Positions 10,598 through 23,420 of a stretch of 64,000 nucleotides of DNA are shown in pieces. The translations under genes were made by a program, and so were the position numbers. The notes beneath the pieces are model-generated. The model saw only the letters and a list, made by a program, of their open reading frames with translations, was not told the origin of the DNA and did no database searches. This stretch comes from Trichopria drosophilae (lineage: Eukaryota; Arthropoda; Insecta; Hymenoptera; Diapriidae), in the NCBI GenBank assembly GCA_030407085.1, contig CM059582.1:212577501-212641500 (forward strand), given 5' to 3'. Within the stretch, counting starts at the first letter, position 1; each line of letters opens with the position of its first letter.

Positions 10598-12576
10598 GGT
10601 ATACATACCGCACACTACACAGTAAAACAAGTTATAGTCGATAAAATAAAGTAAAAAAAATTTACACCTAAAAGTTTGAAAAAATGTAAGTTAATAGATA
10701 CCTAAAAAATGAAACTTTTTTCCCCTTAAACATTTGTTATATAGTGTGAATTTTTCGAGATATAACAGAGCGGAGGAAATGTCAATCTGCTGTTAAAAAA
10801 TGAATAATTATGTGTAAAAAAGTATCATACAGAATTTAAAATGGCCAAATTAAATCTGAAATGAGCAGCTTATGATCGTACTTTGCACTTTTTCCCTAAG
10901 ACCACTTTTGTAAAAATGGTGGTGGCTTAAAAACAAAAAAAAATGACTTTAGTTAATTAGCATAGTTAAATGGCAAATGTATATGCGGGAATGATTCCAA
11001 CGCGACTGAGAAGCTGAAAGTCTCCTCTTTAATTTCTTTTTTTTTATTATTTCTGTGCGATAATTTGAAGCTGAGATATCAACTTTTAAAATTATCGAAA
11101 ATTCTGCAGGGGTGATTCCATACTTTTGAGCAGTAGTGTCTGTAACCATATGAATATTTAAACTTCAAAGTCCTATACCTATATACTCGGATTAAAATAA
11201 TTTGCGCTGTAAGCTGCTACTTTTGTGTAATTTCGCAAGGTCCTGCATGTTTTCTGTTGGTAAGAATCAATGCAAAATTTGATATGGTCAGAAATTATTA
11301 CATCAAATGATGAAAAGCTACATCAAATAATGCGTTTTCATTTTTACCTGGGTATTTGAAATTTAAAAAACGTAAAAAATAAATACGTTTGAAATGTTAA
11401 CTTGGAGGTTTTTATGGATAGAAATTTTAAAGTAGCGTTTTTGAAATATTTTTTTCAAATATTGCACAACTGCAGGAGTTCAGGTGAATTTGCTGTTTTA
11501 TTAATTTCACTTCACTTACAACTAGATATTAACATACCGCCGCGGATGAACTTCCACTAATGTGTTGAACAATTTCACCATCAACCGTGGTATACTACAA
11601 CATGTGATTAATGCATTATTTCTCAGTACCTGGTCTTGGATTTTTCCAAACTTGAAAATTTGAAATCACATCCACATAGAACTACTGCAATCGAAAATAC
11701 GCTTTCATCCAAAGAATTTGAATTGTATGTAGTGAAACACAAACTCACTTAGAAATCATGTGTAGAATGACAAAGTCCCTTGTTCTAAATGTATAAGATC
11801 TAAAACTGCTCATAACTTTATAGTATCGTTCATCTCGTTAATAGTAATCACATCTCATTCAGGGTGGCACTTTATGTTTGTAACATGGATGAACGTTAAC
11901 GTTATATTTTTTTAATAATCTATTCATATTTTAATATTGGAATGCTGATAATTTTATATTCATCACTTCTGAGAAGGAATTTTCTGCTGATATTGTAGTG
12001 TGATTTTGAACTATTTCGATATCGTACTATACGTTGTCTTTAGCTTTAAGAGAATAATTAATTTTAACTTCATTATTTAGCGTATTGTGCTTTATTCCTT
12101 ATAGTCATCGCCTTTTCCTCTTATATGAGCCATCTATACGAATGGTTTTAATGTTTTTTTCCTAATCACAATTCCTAACCACACTATCCACAAAAATTAT
12201 AAATTCTACATTTACCCGAAATTCGATTAATTCTAGGAATCTCTCTCGATTCCATAAGGAATTTCTGAATATTTTGAAATATTGCGAAATGAATATTCAA
12301 TTGAATTTATGTTTCATTGCTATTATTTGTAAACAAAAAACTGCTACCCGGAAAACATAAAATACGAACTACTAGTATTTTCTGTTTTCCGTATACGTCA
12401 AGGTTATATTGTCTAGTTAACCTCATAATTATTAAATTGAATTTGTGAATTTACTTGAATACATGGTGCGATCGAAATAGTGAGTTACTTTTAATTTTAT
12501 TGTCGTTTACACCGGCATGCATCGGCATTCTTTCTTACGTCTAACGAGATTTAACATGATCTTCTAGGTGCCATCC
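10595..12576. other. AT-rich stretch, no gene recognised
   Basis: I see no coding frame, RNA gene or repeat of note here. The sequence is AT-rich with many short homopolymers. Confidence 0.5.
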
Positions 12577-12671
12577 CGCATGGAAAAATATATATCCGAA
12601 AGATATATCCTGAGATATATCCTGGAAATATGCCATATATATCTGGCATATAAATAGATAGGGTTGATATA
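12577..12671. repeat. Degenerate ATATATCC-type repeat, left half
   Basis: Short spaced copies of ATATATCC/GATATATCC. The same sequence resumes to the right of the mariner element (15,309-15,540), so the transposon is inserted within this repeat. Confidence 0.6.
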
Positions 12672-13688
12672 CAGGGTCATCGAAAAGTATCGGACCCCCT
12701 AATATCTTCAGTTAGAATGCACTTAGGAGAAAATGTCCAATAGCAAAGTTGTATGGTTTCAAGCGGGGAGTAAGATGATGACCTTGACATTGACCTTGAC
12801 CATGTCCTTCAAGGTCATTTCAAGGTCAATCTTATTTTTTTTAATAGAACCCCCTACATTTTATTGCATATTCTTATAGCTTATCTCGAGAGCTTTCCAA
12901 AACACTATAATAAAATATTTTTTTATTAAGTACTTATTGAGTTATAAAGGTTTGAAGTTAACAATTTTTTGACACAAAATGTAGAATATCTTGTAAAATA
13001 TTATTTAGTTTTCAGTAATCATAACCTTAATACTTTTGTGCGCGGAATAATGAGACCAATTAATTGGTTTAAAGAAAATACATTAATCGGATCCCCCTAA
13101 TATTTTCAGTAAGAATGCATTTTGGAAAAATGTCCAATAGCAAAGTATTGTACGGCTTCAAGCAATTATGCTAATAGGCTCTGGCGAAAAACTGCCCGAA
13201 CGTAATCGCGAGAATCTGCTCGAATGCGTGATTCCCGAAGGCGTTAGCGGGAATCTGACCGAAAGCGTTGGCCAATCTTTATTCTCTCACTCTCGCAGGC
13301 ACCAATGTACGAGCTCTTGAGCAAACAATACGGATCACTGATTTGAAACTTTGATGCAGTGCTGTCTTCTTCTTAGCGAGCAGCAGTCACCTCGTGGACG
13401 AAAGCGAACAGCCTCAAAATTTTTTTCTGTAACAAAAGAAACCATTGCGCTTCAATTGATTATCCCAAACATCTTCATTTTGTTTCCAATAGCCCAGAAA
13501 TTTTTCGTAAATATTATTAATTGATCTATTAGATTTTCAGTTGCTCAACGAGCTTTTTGCTAGTGCTGGTTAAAATAAACAAATCGATAGTTGGACCAAC
13601 ACTTAATAATTAGTATTTTTCTCTACTTAATTATCTAGATCAATTTCCTATCACTTACCTGATTAATTCTTCTTCGCTCTAATTAAGA

Positions 13689-14764
13689 ATGGCGGAGCTT
13701 TCTGAAAGAGATCGAATAACACTGTTAATGATGCGAGGATGGGGAGATCAACAAAGAGGGTATAAAACAGTAACGCGATTATTTAATGAAAATTTTCGGA
13801 ATGAAAATAATAGGATCTCCAAAAGTACTGTAATCCGTACTATTCAACGTTTCGAGGCCATTGGTAGCGTTAAAAGCCGCCCAAAATCTGGTGGACCTAA
13901 AACAGCAACAAATAATGATAAGGCATTAGATGTTTTACAGTCTTTCGTTGAAGATCCCCATATTTCCATCAATCGCGTTGCACAAGAACACGAAATCGGT
14001 CATGCATCTGTCAGTAAAATTCTGAAATTGAATAAATGGCATCCATACAAACTCCATTTGGTCCAAGAGTTGTCCGAAGACGATTTTGATAGACGCATCG
14101 AATTTTGTGATCTTATGATGGAGATGATTGTCGACGATCCTCTATTACTTGATAATATTGTTTTCTCTGATGAGGCAACATTTGAACTGACTGGAAATGT
14201 AAATAGATACAATTGTAGATACTGGAGTGACGTTAATCCTCACTGGAAAAGAGACAATCATACTCAATATCCACAAAAAGTTAACGTATGGGCTGGTATT
14301 CTTAATGGTAGACCAGTTGGCCCTTTCATCATTGAAGGCAATTTGACAGCACAAGTATACCTAGTCATGCTTTCCGAACAAATTGTTCCAGCTATTCGAG
14401 ACATAGCTGGTGGAAATATGGATGAAATTTATTTCCAACAGGATGGAGCTCCACCTCATTATGGTGTCATTGTCCGTCAATATTTGAATGAGGTCTTTCA
14501 GGACAGGTGGATAGGGCGAAGGGGTCATATTGAGTGGCCACCTCGGTCTCCGGACTTGACCCCACTTGACTTTTTTTGTGGGGTTACTTGAAAAGTAAAG
14601 TTTATGCCACCAAGCCTCAAGATTTAGATGATTTAAGAGGGAGAATAACTCGAGAGATAGAACTAATACCGCCAGAAACGTACCGGAATGCGGTTTCGGC
14701 TGTTTATAACAGATTGGCACATTGCCAGGCTGTTGAAGGGCAACCATTTGAACATTTGTTGTGA
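13689..14764 (+). pseudogene. Mariner-type DD(D) transposase, one-base frameshift
   Basis: The first frame (13689-14591, 300 aa) starts MAELSERDR and has a paired helix-turn-helix DNA-binding region (SKSTVIRTIQRF, then HASVSKILKLNKW) and the catalytic blocks VFSDEATFEL, YFQQDGAPPHY and WPPRSPDLTPLDFF. I count 36 residues between the second and third catalytic Asp, not the 34 of classical mariners. In the T-run near 14,570 the frame is lost by what looks like one missing T, and the expected C-terminus continues in the next frame to the TGA ending at 14764 (GYLKSKVYATKPQDLDDLRG and on). The rest is open, so the copy is young or the change recent. The protein would cut and paste DNA at TA sites. 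Confidence 0.88.
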
Positions 14765-14818
14765 ATTGTTTGGTACAATTAAATATTTTGCCCAAGCTAA
14801 CCAATTGGAATTAAATTT

Positions 14819-15006
14819 GCCTTAACTGGCCGGACTCACACACCACTCTTGCCTTAACTGGTCGGACTCGCACACCACTCTTGCCTTAACTGGTCGGACT
14901 CGCACACCACTCTTGCCTTAACTGGTCGGACTCGCACACCACTCTTGCCTTAACTGGTCGGACTCGCACACCACTCTTGCCTTAACTGGTCGGACTCGCA
15001 CACCAC
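14819..15006. repeat. 32-bp minisatellite inside mariner element
   Basis: Six head-to-tail units of 32 bases beginning GCCTTAACTGG at 14819, 14851, 14883, 14915, 14947 and 14979. The first unit has two substitutions and the others are near identical. It lies between the transposase stop and the right inverted repeat and is part of the transposon. Confidence 0.95.
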
Positions 15007-15308
15007 TTAACAAATTGTTAACTTCAAACCTTTATAACTCAAAAAGTACTTAATAAAAAAATATTTTATTATAGTGTTTTGGAAAGCTCTCGAGATAAGC
15101 TATAAGAATATACAATAAAATGTTGGGGGTTCTATTTAAAAAAATAAGATTGACCTTGAAATGTCCTTGAAGGACATGGTCAAGGTCAAAGTCAAGGTCA
15201 TCATCTTACTCCCCGCTTGAAACCATACAACTTTGCTATTGGACATTTTCTCCTAAGTGCATTCTAACTGAAGATATTAGGGGGGTCCGATACTTTTCGA
15301 TGACCCTG

Positions 15309-15545
15309 TATATGCAAGATATATCCGACTTATATGGCGGATAGTATACTTTTTGCTGAATTTGTATATCTCAGGATATATCCAATCATACATATGTAAT
15401 ATATCCGAGATATATCCCATTTATAACTCACAAAACAAATTTTTTGCAGATGTAAGATATATCCGGTTAATATCCAATATATATAAATAAAAATACATTT
15501 TTCGTATATGTGAGATATATCCCACTTATATCCCATATAGAAGAA
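15309..15545. repeat. Degenerate ATATATCC-type repeat, right half
   Basis: Repeated ATATATCC/GATATATCC words spaced 30-60 bases apart. It continues the repeat interrupted by the mariner element. Confidence 0.6.
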
Positions 15546-16237
15546 ATAAACAGTTTTCCAGCAGATGTTTGAGGATATTGTCCAAGTGCACTCATGTGTC
15601 TTGTGTATAATAGTAGTAGCATTTTATTGTATCTATTTTTATATCTTGTAGGTATAGGTGTATTGTCCCCATGTGCAGACAACTTTTCTGAATTTTTCCT
15701 GGGCGACTTTTCTGCATTCGTAAAATATATCTGACGATGAAGCAATACGTTATATACAATTTACGTTATAGAAAGACTTATACAGAATTCCATTGTCACT
15801 AATCATTAGCCGTATCCTTTTATGCAAAGATAAGAATTGCACAGATCTTAAGAAACGACTATAAATTCAAGTCTGAGGAGTTGGTTTTTCGACCGCCAAC
15901 CTATCCGTAACCTTTACACACTCGTTTTTACTTAACACACCGAAAACCGTTGCGTAAATAATATTTCGATATTTGTACTTTACGCACACGCACTTGTATC
16001 GAAAACTACTATTTTATCAGATTCATCTGCCAAATTCCATTCTGGTAATGGAACATTTTTTTTTTATAGAAATTTGCAAAAGTAAACTGTGAGAATAATT
16101 GCTACAAAGTGTTCATTTTTTGACAAATAAATTTGAAGCGACTCAGTACGAATGATATAACATATATTTTTAAATTGGTTTGAAAAATGGGAATTAGAAC
16201 TGAAGGTCTTCTGCTCCGTGGAAACTGCGTAAATATA
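15546..16237. other. No gene recognised
   Basis: AT-rich sequence without a credible coding frame or repeat structure that I could identify. Confidence 0.4.
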
Positions 16238-16551
16238 CACTGTAAAAAATGAAAATGAAATTTACAATGCAATGGTAATTTTCAATCATGAAAATTTGGT
16301 GATAACACTAGGTTGAGCGTTGAAATTTTACGGAAGTGAGGTTAGAGGTTTACCGCCGCATTGTAAATTTACGACGTCGAGCATAGGGAAAATACTAGAC
16401 TGTTGTACTTTTACTACGTCAAACGTAGGTAATTTTTCGAGCCTACGTTGGACGTGGTAATTTTACAAACGAGTAATATATTACAAGATTTAGGGAAAGT
16501 TACTGTGTTCCACATAGTAAATTCACTGCGTTGAAAGTGTTTTTTACCGTG
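16238..16551. mobile_element. Probable MITE, TA-flanked
   Basis: A 314-bp non-coding segment with imperfect terminal inverted repeats: left end CACTGTAAAAAATG, right end the complement of CACGGTAAAAAAC. It is flanked by TA on both sides. The inverted ends and small size fit a miniature inverted-repeat element. An 8-bp duplication as expected for hAT is not seen, so a TA-inserting superfamily is the better guess. Confidence 0.5.
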
Positions 16552-18079
16552 TAGGGAACCTCGCTCTTGGGTTCGAGAATATTGGGGAAGACAACTTTCC
16601 TCATCCTCAAAAATTGTAGGCGGTCTTCTTTCCTTTTGTTCTGTCGAAGTTGTATGTTATGTCGATTAGAAGGTTACGAAAATTATGATTTACGACTGTG
16701 GAAACGGAAAAATTCGAACAACCAACGTAGAGTGCCAAATAGCCTTCAAATAACCTCCGACGATGGAATCTTAAAAAAATACGACTAACTACGTGTTCAG
16801 GAACAAGTAAGATAACTCAGAAAATATCATAAATGTAAGGTTTATTTTAACTTAGAAGGTTTTTTATACAACTATGAATAGGAAACACCTCGTAATCTTT
16901 GCGCATGTTACACCTTTGTTTGGATTCCTTAAAAGTAACTTAAATTATAATGAGAATGTCGTGTCACCCGCCATTTCGCGAGTTTATAAGCTTTTTTCCC
17001 GCGCGCGATGCTACCAATCGCTTGCCACTTCGACACCCCGAGTTCGACGATTCGCGCGCTCAAGTACAAAAGAAATTAGTCTTTAGTGAAAACTGTATCG
17101 ACCAATCAGTAAGGAGAATGGACGCGAAATTTGTGCGTTAAAACCGACTTGAAATTTCGTGCGTCGAATGCGCGGCGTACCGAACAAGGAAAGGAGCTTA
17201 TTTCCGAATCGCGATGGCGTTACACGAGAGTCCTCCGGAAATTTCAAAAGGCAGCAACCTCTTAAAATTCCTTCGACATCCGCATCACTGGTGATGTGCC
17301 GGTCAGCAGATCGCTCGTGTTGCAGGAGCTTCGTTCCCCCAGGATGTAGACTGTGGATGAAGATGATGTCGGCTAATCCCGGGTCAGCAGACCCGCAAAC
17401 CGTGCACGAGATGGAACGGTTAGCAGACCGTATTCTCGTTGTATTCTGGGTCGTCCTCGACGGCAGCGGGTCAGCGGTAGCCCCTGCTGAAAAGAACGTC
17501 CAAGTCCTAAACAGGACTTTTCAGTTAGCTTGCCCGATTACGTTAGTTCGTTCTTTTGAGTTAGTTCGTTCGTTTGAGTTAGTTCGTTCGTTTGAGTTTA
17601 TCGATTATGTGCTACGTCCTTGCACGCCGAGAGACGTTCGATTGCTGGAGCCTCAGGAAATGGTAGCGTTGTCTGGTTGGTAATTCATCCGCCGCCGTCA
17701 AATGGATGAAGCTCTCTTGTCCGATGCCGGTGTTGTGAAGGTACTCCGGGAGGGAATGCTGTTGCCGTACTCGCTCGTCTGGAGGACCGTTCGCTTCGCT
17801 AGCTCGGGATAGAATGAATGTTTGTTCGTGAAACTCGCGGTCTTTTATAGCTTTTAGTTCGCGTTTCGCCGAATCAATCATCGAATTTTGCACTAACACT
17901 GTCCTTGTCTAATCGGTTCCGCTCCGCGTCAATCAGCGCATTCTGCAATTTGTGTAAACAACTTCATAATAAATATACTTTTTCCAGGAAATATCGAATT
18001 CGAAACTGTTCGTTTATTTACTTTTAAATTAAAACTTATTTTTTTAAAACTTTTATTTTAAATTAAGAGAACGATTAAC
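16552..18079. other. Unassigned stretch with a GC-richer core
   Basis: From about 16,990 to 17,930 the sequence is noticeably richer in GC and CpG than its surroundings, and a 174-codon frame runs 17159-17683. That frame includes three in-frame copies of an 18-bp repeat (LVRSFE, 17,543-17,597) and ends at a stop. I see no domain. It could be the LTR or UTR of an unrecognised retroelement, or chance coding in a GC-rich insert. Confidence 0.3.
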
Positions 18080-19509
18080 GAGGTCCTTAAAGCTGCAAAG
18101 CCAAAGTTACCAAAACCAAATAAAAATAGTTGCAAGATTTGTTATTTTTTGTTGCTAATTTGTTACCCTAGTGCCGATTTTGTTGCTCAAATATTTAAAA
18201 AAAAATCATAGGGTTTGCCAGCTTAAGATAAAGCTACCAAACCCTAATTAAGAAAACATACTTAGCGATATCACACTCAAACCGAAATAGCCGGAAAAAT
18301 TGTTACTTTTTTGTTGCTGAGAGATATTGCTGGTGCCGATTATCTTATTTAATTCTTTAAAAAAACATGCTAGGGTTCGCTAGCTCAAGCTAAAGCTACC
18401 AAACCCTAAACCAAAAAACAAATAAAACCACATCCAAATGAAAATAAAAAAGCATAGGAATATGTTCCTCAATTGTTACTTTCGAAAAGCAACAAAAATG
18501 AATTTTCAGTACGCATTACTGGCCAGGTACCAGTTCGTGACCAGGAGGGCGAAACATTGAAGGCAAGGAAAAAAATCACTTCACTGTTGCTCCCAAAAAA
18601 CCTCATAGATTAAGCATGCCCCTCCATTATCTTTCAAGTTTATTCTGCATGAAACCATGTTTTACTTTGACGCGGGAAAAACCGGAAGTACAGCGTTAAA
18701 ATCGAGAAAATGACCGAATTTACGTATGGACGACCTTCGTTACTGGGCAAAAATGTTGCGGTAACAAATTGTTACTGCAATTTAAGATGATACAATCTCT
18801 TATATGCATCACTGTGAACATAACCTATATGAAATTGTTTGGTTTTGCTGGGTGAAAAACCGCAAATTGAGAGTTAAAGTCGATTTTAACGCTGTACTTC
18901 CGGTTTTTCCCGCGGCAAAGTAAAACATGATTTCATGCAGAATGAACTTGAAAGATAATGGAGCGGTATGCTTAATCTATGGGGTTTTTTGGGAGCAACA
19001 GTGAAGTGATTTTTTTCCTTGCCTTCAATGTTTCGCCCTCCTGGTCACGAACTGGTACCTGGCCAGTAATGCGTAATGGAAATTTATTTTTGTCGTTTTT
19101 CGGAAGTAACAATTGAGGAACATATTCCTATGCTTTTTTATTTTCATTTGGATGTGGTTTTATTTGTTTTTTGGTTTAGGGTTTGGTAGCTTTAGCTTGA
19201 GCTAGCAAACCCTAGCCTATTTTTTTTTAAATAATTAAATAAGAGAATCGGCACCAGCAATATCACTCAGCAACAAAAAAGTAACAATTTTTCCGGCTAT
19301 TTCGGTTTGAGTGTGATATCGATAAGTATATTTTCTTAATTAGAGTTTGGTAGCTTTATCTTAATCTGGCAAACCCTATGATTTTTTTAAAAAATATTTG
19401 AGCAACAAAATCGGCACTAGGGTAACAAATTAGCAACAAAAAAGTAACAAATCTTACGACTATTTTTATTTGGTTTTGGTAAGTTTGGCTTTTCAGCTTT
19501 AAGGACCTC
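18080..19509. mobile_element. Foldback-type element with about 630-bp inverted arms
   Basis: The left arm 18,080-18,705 is the reverse complement, with scattered mismatches and small indels, of the right arm 18,881-19,509. The spacer is about 175 bp. The ends are GAGGTCCTTAAAGCT and its complement. GATTAAC precedes the left end and GATTAGC follows the right end, a possible 7-bp target duplication with one mismatch. There is no coding frame. Each arm holds internal repeated words such as TTGTTACTTTTTTGTTGCTGA-like segments and CCAAACCCTA. It looks like a non-autonomous DNA transposon with very long terminal inverted repeats. Confidence 0.8.
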
Positions 19510-21880
19510 GATTAGCGGACCAGATTAAAAAGTTTCGTAATAACAGATTATTGCGAGTCCGTTATTCCGCTACAGTTCCTTGTCCTTTCCTGTGGTGGCT
19601 AACATGGCTCGACTAATCGCTGATTCCATCTCGTAAAATATCGTATACAACACGGCACCCAACAACAATATTGCCCCTCTTCTTCTACTGGAAGTCCTAA
19701 AATTGTAAAAAAAAAAGTAAAAAAAATGTAAAAAAAAAAAGTGAAGTACCGCATTTTACAAACGTTATGACAAAATAGTATTTTTCGATGCAAGGGAGTA
19801 AAAGTTCTTCGTTGAAGACATAAATATATAAAGACAGTTGGGTAAAGATACTAGGAACGTTTATTTTTTATTAAACCTGTTTTTACAAAAACGGAGGATT
19901 AGGTCCTCCATGGAAGACAATAGTACTGGAGCTACGGGCTCACTCCCGACAAAATGTATCGGCGGGGCGAATAGCTCTTGCGGGGTAAGTGGTATATCGA
20001 GAGGTATTGGAGAAAATGGGTCCGTTGAAGGTGATGGAAGACGAGGATCGACTGGTCGAATGACCCTCCCCGCAGGGACATGTGGAAGAGAGCGGAGCGG
20101 GTAACTCCGTCCGTAAGGAAGAGGGAGGGGTCGAAGTGCCCGAACTCGAAGAGGAGCAATGCTTTTGAAAGATCCGCTTCTCTTAGCAAGTTTTGAGAAT
20201 TGACGACCTCACGGACCCGATCGTTCGGTTGGTCTGTTACCGTCGAATGCCTGATCGTAAAACGACTCGAGATACCCACCGTACTGGGGAGCTGGGGTGC
20301 GGTGTCAAGCCCCTACCAGGTGGGTTCCACACGGGGGAGCGTTTCGGCGTGCCGTGTCCACCTGGTAGTCATCCGCAAATAGAGGTTGGATTCTGGCGGG
20401 CCGTGGCAACGCTAAGAAAGGTTCTCTGAACCAACAGAAGCATCAAGGCAGGTAGCTTGTTGCTAATAATTTTGGGAGCTGTATTGTTGTAGATTTTTCA
20501 ATGTGCACAACCAGCGGTGCTGGCGCTTCACTCAAATTTGGCCCCATCCCCCGTGGGAGGGGGGGGGGTGCCTTGAACCCGCAAGGGAGGTAAGGTACCT
20601 TAAATAAAACATATTCGCTGGTCGAATGACCCTGTGGTCGTCGTCGTCGTCGTCGTAGCATCGTTGCCACTGCCACTCGGTTATTATTCCGAAGAACCCC
20701 TCGAGGCACGAAACAAAATTATAAAACATAGTCGTCAACATTATACCAGAAAAGATTCCAGGATACACACAATGACCGACTTAGTTCATTTTCCCCTCAC
20801 TTCATCGGACCCTTATATTGCGAGCGTACAAAATACCACCAAAAAATCGAAAAACCCATTACTGAGTGATTGTAAAAATCTTCTGAAATTGTCCGTGGAC
20901 ACTTCTACGCTGAATTCCAATTCCTGTACGCAATAAAATTACAATTAAATAAATACTTAATAGTAAGAGTGGAAAATGTTGCATTGTTATTTGCTCACTC
21001 AAAGTTTATTAGATTGGGGTTAAAAATATACATAAATGATAAAAAAAAAAAAATGAAATAAATAAAAAAGGAACTTCATAGTACCAAGTAGAGATCTGTT
21101 GATAGCTGACCGAGAATTTCTAAAATAAGTAAGAATCACCTATTTCAGAAAATTCTCGTTCAATTCTTGACAAATTTCTGTCATATATTTTGGAAGAACT
21201 TATGTAATGGTTAGAATTGCCTTTAGAGAGCTCGAAATAAAAAAAAATCTTTTTACATAAAAAAGTTTACATTAGTTTAGTAGAAGCTTACATTATAAAA
21301 TCCGTGTACGTAATTCCATACCATAAGTAGTTCCTAAAATTGTGTGACAATTTCATTCCGGTCGCTTGAAAGTTGAATCAGCAATAGTGCCTACTACAAA
21401 AATTTGAAGTTTTCATGGAGGTTTTCATTATGTGTATATCACCGCCATTTTGTTGCCAATATCGCCATATGTCAATATAATTTGGCAGGGCAAAAATAAA
21501 CGTGAAATCACGAGTGGCCACTTTTATCCGGGAAATATAATGATTCGCCCTTTATCTAGCTGTTACTGGTAGGATTCTCAAATAACGTTGATTTTGTTGC
21601 ACGACTTTTCACGAATCTCTCTTGACTTTGCTGGTTGGTCCATAGTCAAATTCCCTATGATTTATTAAGCTTTGGACCATTATTTTAGAAGAACTATTAT
21701 TTTATTTTTGAATACTCACGACATCTTATTCATGTTTAGTGGCCCTTAGAACCCTGGAGTGAGAAGTTTCATGAAATCGAAGCCATTTTGAATTTTGAAC
21801 AAATGTTGTCAGATTCATCACCCTTGAGTCGGAAAAGTAAACTTCAAAAGCGCATTCTAGCGTATTCATTCAATTTTTCC
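19510..21880. other. Unassigned stretch with GC-rich island, no gene recognised
   Basis: About 19,900-20,700 is GC-rich, with a short (GTC)n run at about 20,636-20,655 and several short frames (78-100 codons) lacking any domain. It resembles the 3' UTR of a non-LTR element or an LTR, but I cannot name it. The rest is AT-rich, with a poly(A)-rich stretch near 21,040-21,070. Confidence 0.3.
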
Positions 21881-21889
21881 AAACTTGCC

Positions 21890-22670
21890 CGTCATGTTGT
21901 ATCAGCCATTTTGAATTTTCAAAATCCGATAAAAGATTCGTAATCAGCGACCCCAAAAAACCCCAAGTAACGATTTCGTACAGAATTCATTTAATTTTTC
22001 CAACATCGTCCGCCACATTGGATCCGAAATTGTGAATTTTTAAGATTTGATATCAGATTCGTAATCAGCATCTACAGAAATCCCTGAATAACTTGTTTCA
22101 AGCGTGTTCTTTTAATTTTTCCGAAATTGTGAATTTTGAATATCCGATAATAGATTCGTAATCAGCGATCCCCCCCCCCCCCCACAAAACCCCAAGTAAC
22201 GATTTCGTTTAATTTTTCCAAAATCGTCCGCCATATTGGATCCAAAATTGTGAATTTTCAAGAACTGATATCACATTCGTAATCATAAACCGCAGAACCC
22301 CCCAAATAACGAGTTTCAAGCGTGTTCGTTTCATTTTTCCAAAATTGTCCGCCACGTTGCTGGATCCGAAATTGCGAATTTTCAAGATCTGATATCACAT
22401 TCGTAATCAGCAACCTCAAAAATCCCCGAATAACGAGTTTCAAGCGTGTTCGTTTCATTTTTCCAAAATTGTCCACCGTATTGAATCCGCCATTTTTAAT
22501 TTTCAAAATCCGATAAAAAATTCGTAATCAGCGACCCCAAAATCCCCCAAGTAACGATTTTGTAGTGAATTCGTTTAATTTTTGCAAAATCATCGTCATA
22601 TCGGATCCGCCATTTTTAATTCTCCAAATAGTATATCAGATTCGTAATCAGCGACCTTAAAAACCTATGA
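21890..22670. repeat. Tandem array, unit about 120 bp (GGATCCGCCATTTT family)
   Basis: The word ATTCGTAATCAGC recurs near 21,937, 22,057, 22,154, 22,277, 22,399, 22,520 and 22,640, giving a period of about 120 bp. Each unit also carries TTTAATTTTTCCAAAAT and a form of GCCATATTGGATCCGCCATTTTG. Units are diverged from one another. Confidence 0.85.
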
Positions 22671-23079
22671 ATATTGTTGTCGATCGTATTTGATCGAAAG
22701 AACGAAAGTGAAGTTGTGAAAATCAAGAATTTGTTTATAACATTATTTATAACTATTACATCTCCCACCTAAATCACAAAACACTATTAGTTTGTAACTA
22801 TTTTAATGCATGGAACATTTTGCAATGAAAATAGCGATTAAAATTCGAAATCGTAAAATAAAAAAAATTGTTGTTTATATATGCTTATGTTATATCATTA
22901 AAAATATTTGTGCATAATTTCATACCTATATTATTATTTGAACGCTTTGTAAAGGTCGTTAAAAGTAAAAAAATCAGTATTCTTTTCAGTTTATGATGAA
23001 AATTATATTATGGTTTATGCGCAGTTTAATCGCTACGTCTACTTGTAGGCAAAAGCTGTTTTTTCTTTTTTTTTCTTTC

Positions 23080-23420
23080 AGTGTAACAGATTCGTAATCA
23101 ATGACCCCAAAAGCCACGAAGTAACCGTTTTGTAGCGAATTCATTTAATTTTTCTAAAATCGTCAGCCATACTACATCTGAAATTGTGTATTTTCAATGA
23201 CAAATATCAGATTCGTAATCTGCGACCGCAGAAACGCTCGATTCCGCCATTTTGAATTTTCAAAATCCGATAACAGATTCGTAATCAGCGACTCCAAAAA
23301 CCCTCAGGTAACGATTTTGTAGTGGAGTCGTTTAATTTTTCCAAAATCGTCCGCCATATTGGATCCGCTATTTTAAATTCACAAAATAGTATATCAGATT
23401 GGTAATGAGCGACCTCAAAA
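23080..23420. repeat. Second tandem block of the about 120-bp repeat
   Basis: About three more units with the same ATTCGTAATC and GGATCCGC words. It is followed at 23,405-23,575 by sequence that duplicates 22,650-22,815, so the array plus flank was duplicated as a segment. Confidence 0.8.

Larger units (their letters stand above)
12672..15308 (+). mobile_element. IS630/Tc1/mariner-type transposon with about 300-bp terminal inverted repeats
   Basis: The ends are CAGGGTCATCGAAAAGTATC and its reverse complement, each flanked by TA (12670-12671 and 15309-15310), the hallmark target duplication of this superfamily. The inverted repeats run about 12672-12975 and 15007-15308 and include the CAAGGTCA-rich segment. 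A third, degenerate copy of the terminal sequence sits in direct orientation at about 13,086-13,160. The transposase gene lies between and a 32-bp minisatellite precedes the right repeat. Long inverted repeats of this size are unusual for classical mariners (about 30 bp). Confidence 0.9.

Noticed and set aside
10355..10630. Minus-strand frame with a long Arg-Glu run
   Set aside because: Produced by the CT microsatellite; no other coding signal.
14819..15006. Evenly spaced 32-bp repeats as a CRISPR array
   Set aside because: Units abut with no unique spacers and lie inside a eukaryotic transposon; this is a minisatellite.
17159..17683. 174-codon frame as a gene
   Set aside because: No domain; contains an 18-bp tandem repeat in a GC-rich insert and no neighbouring support.
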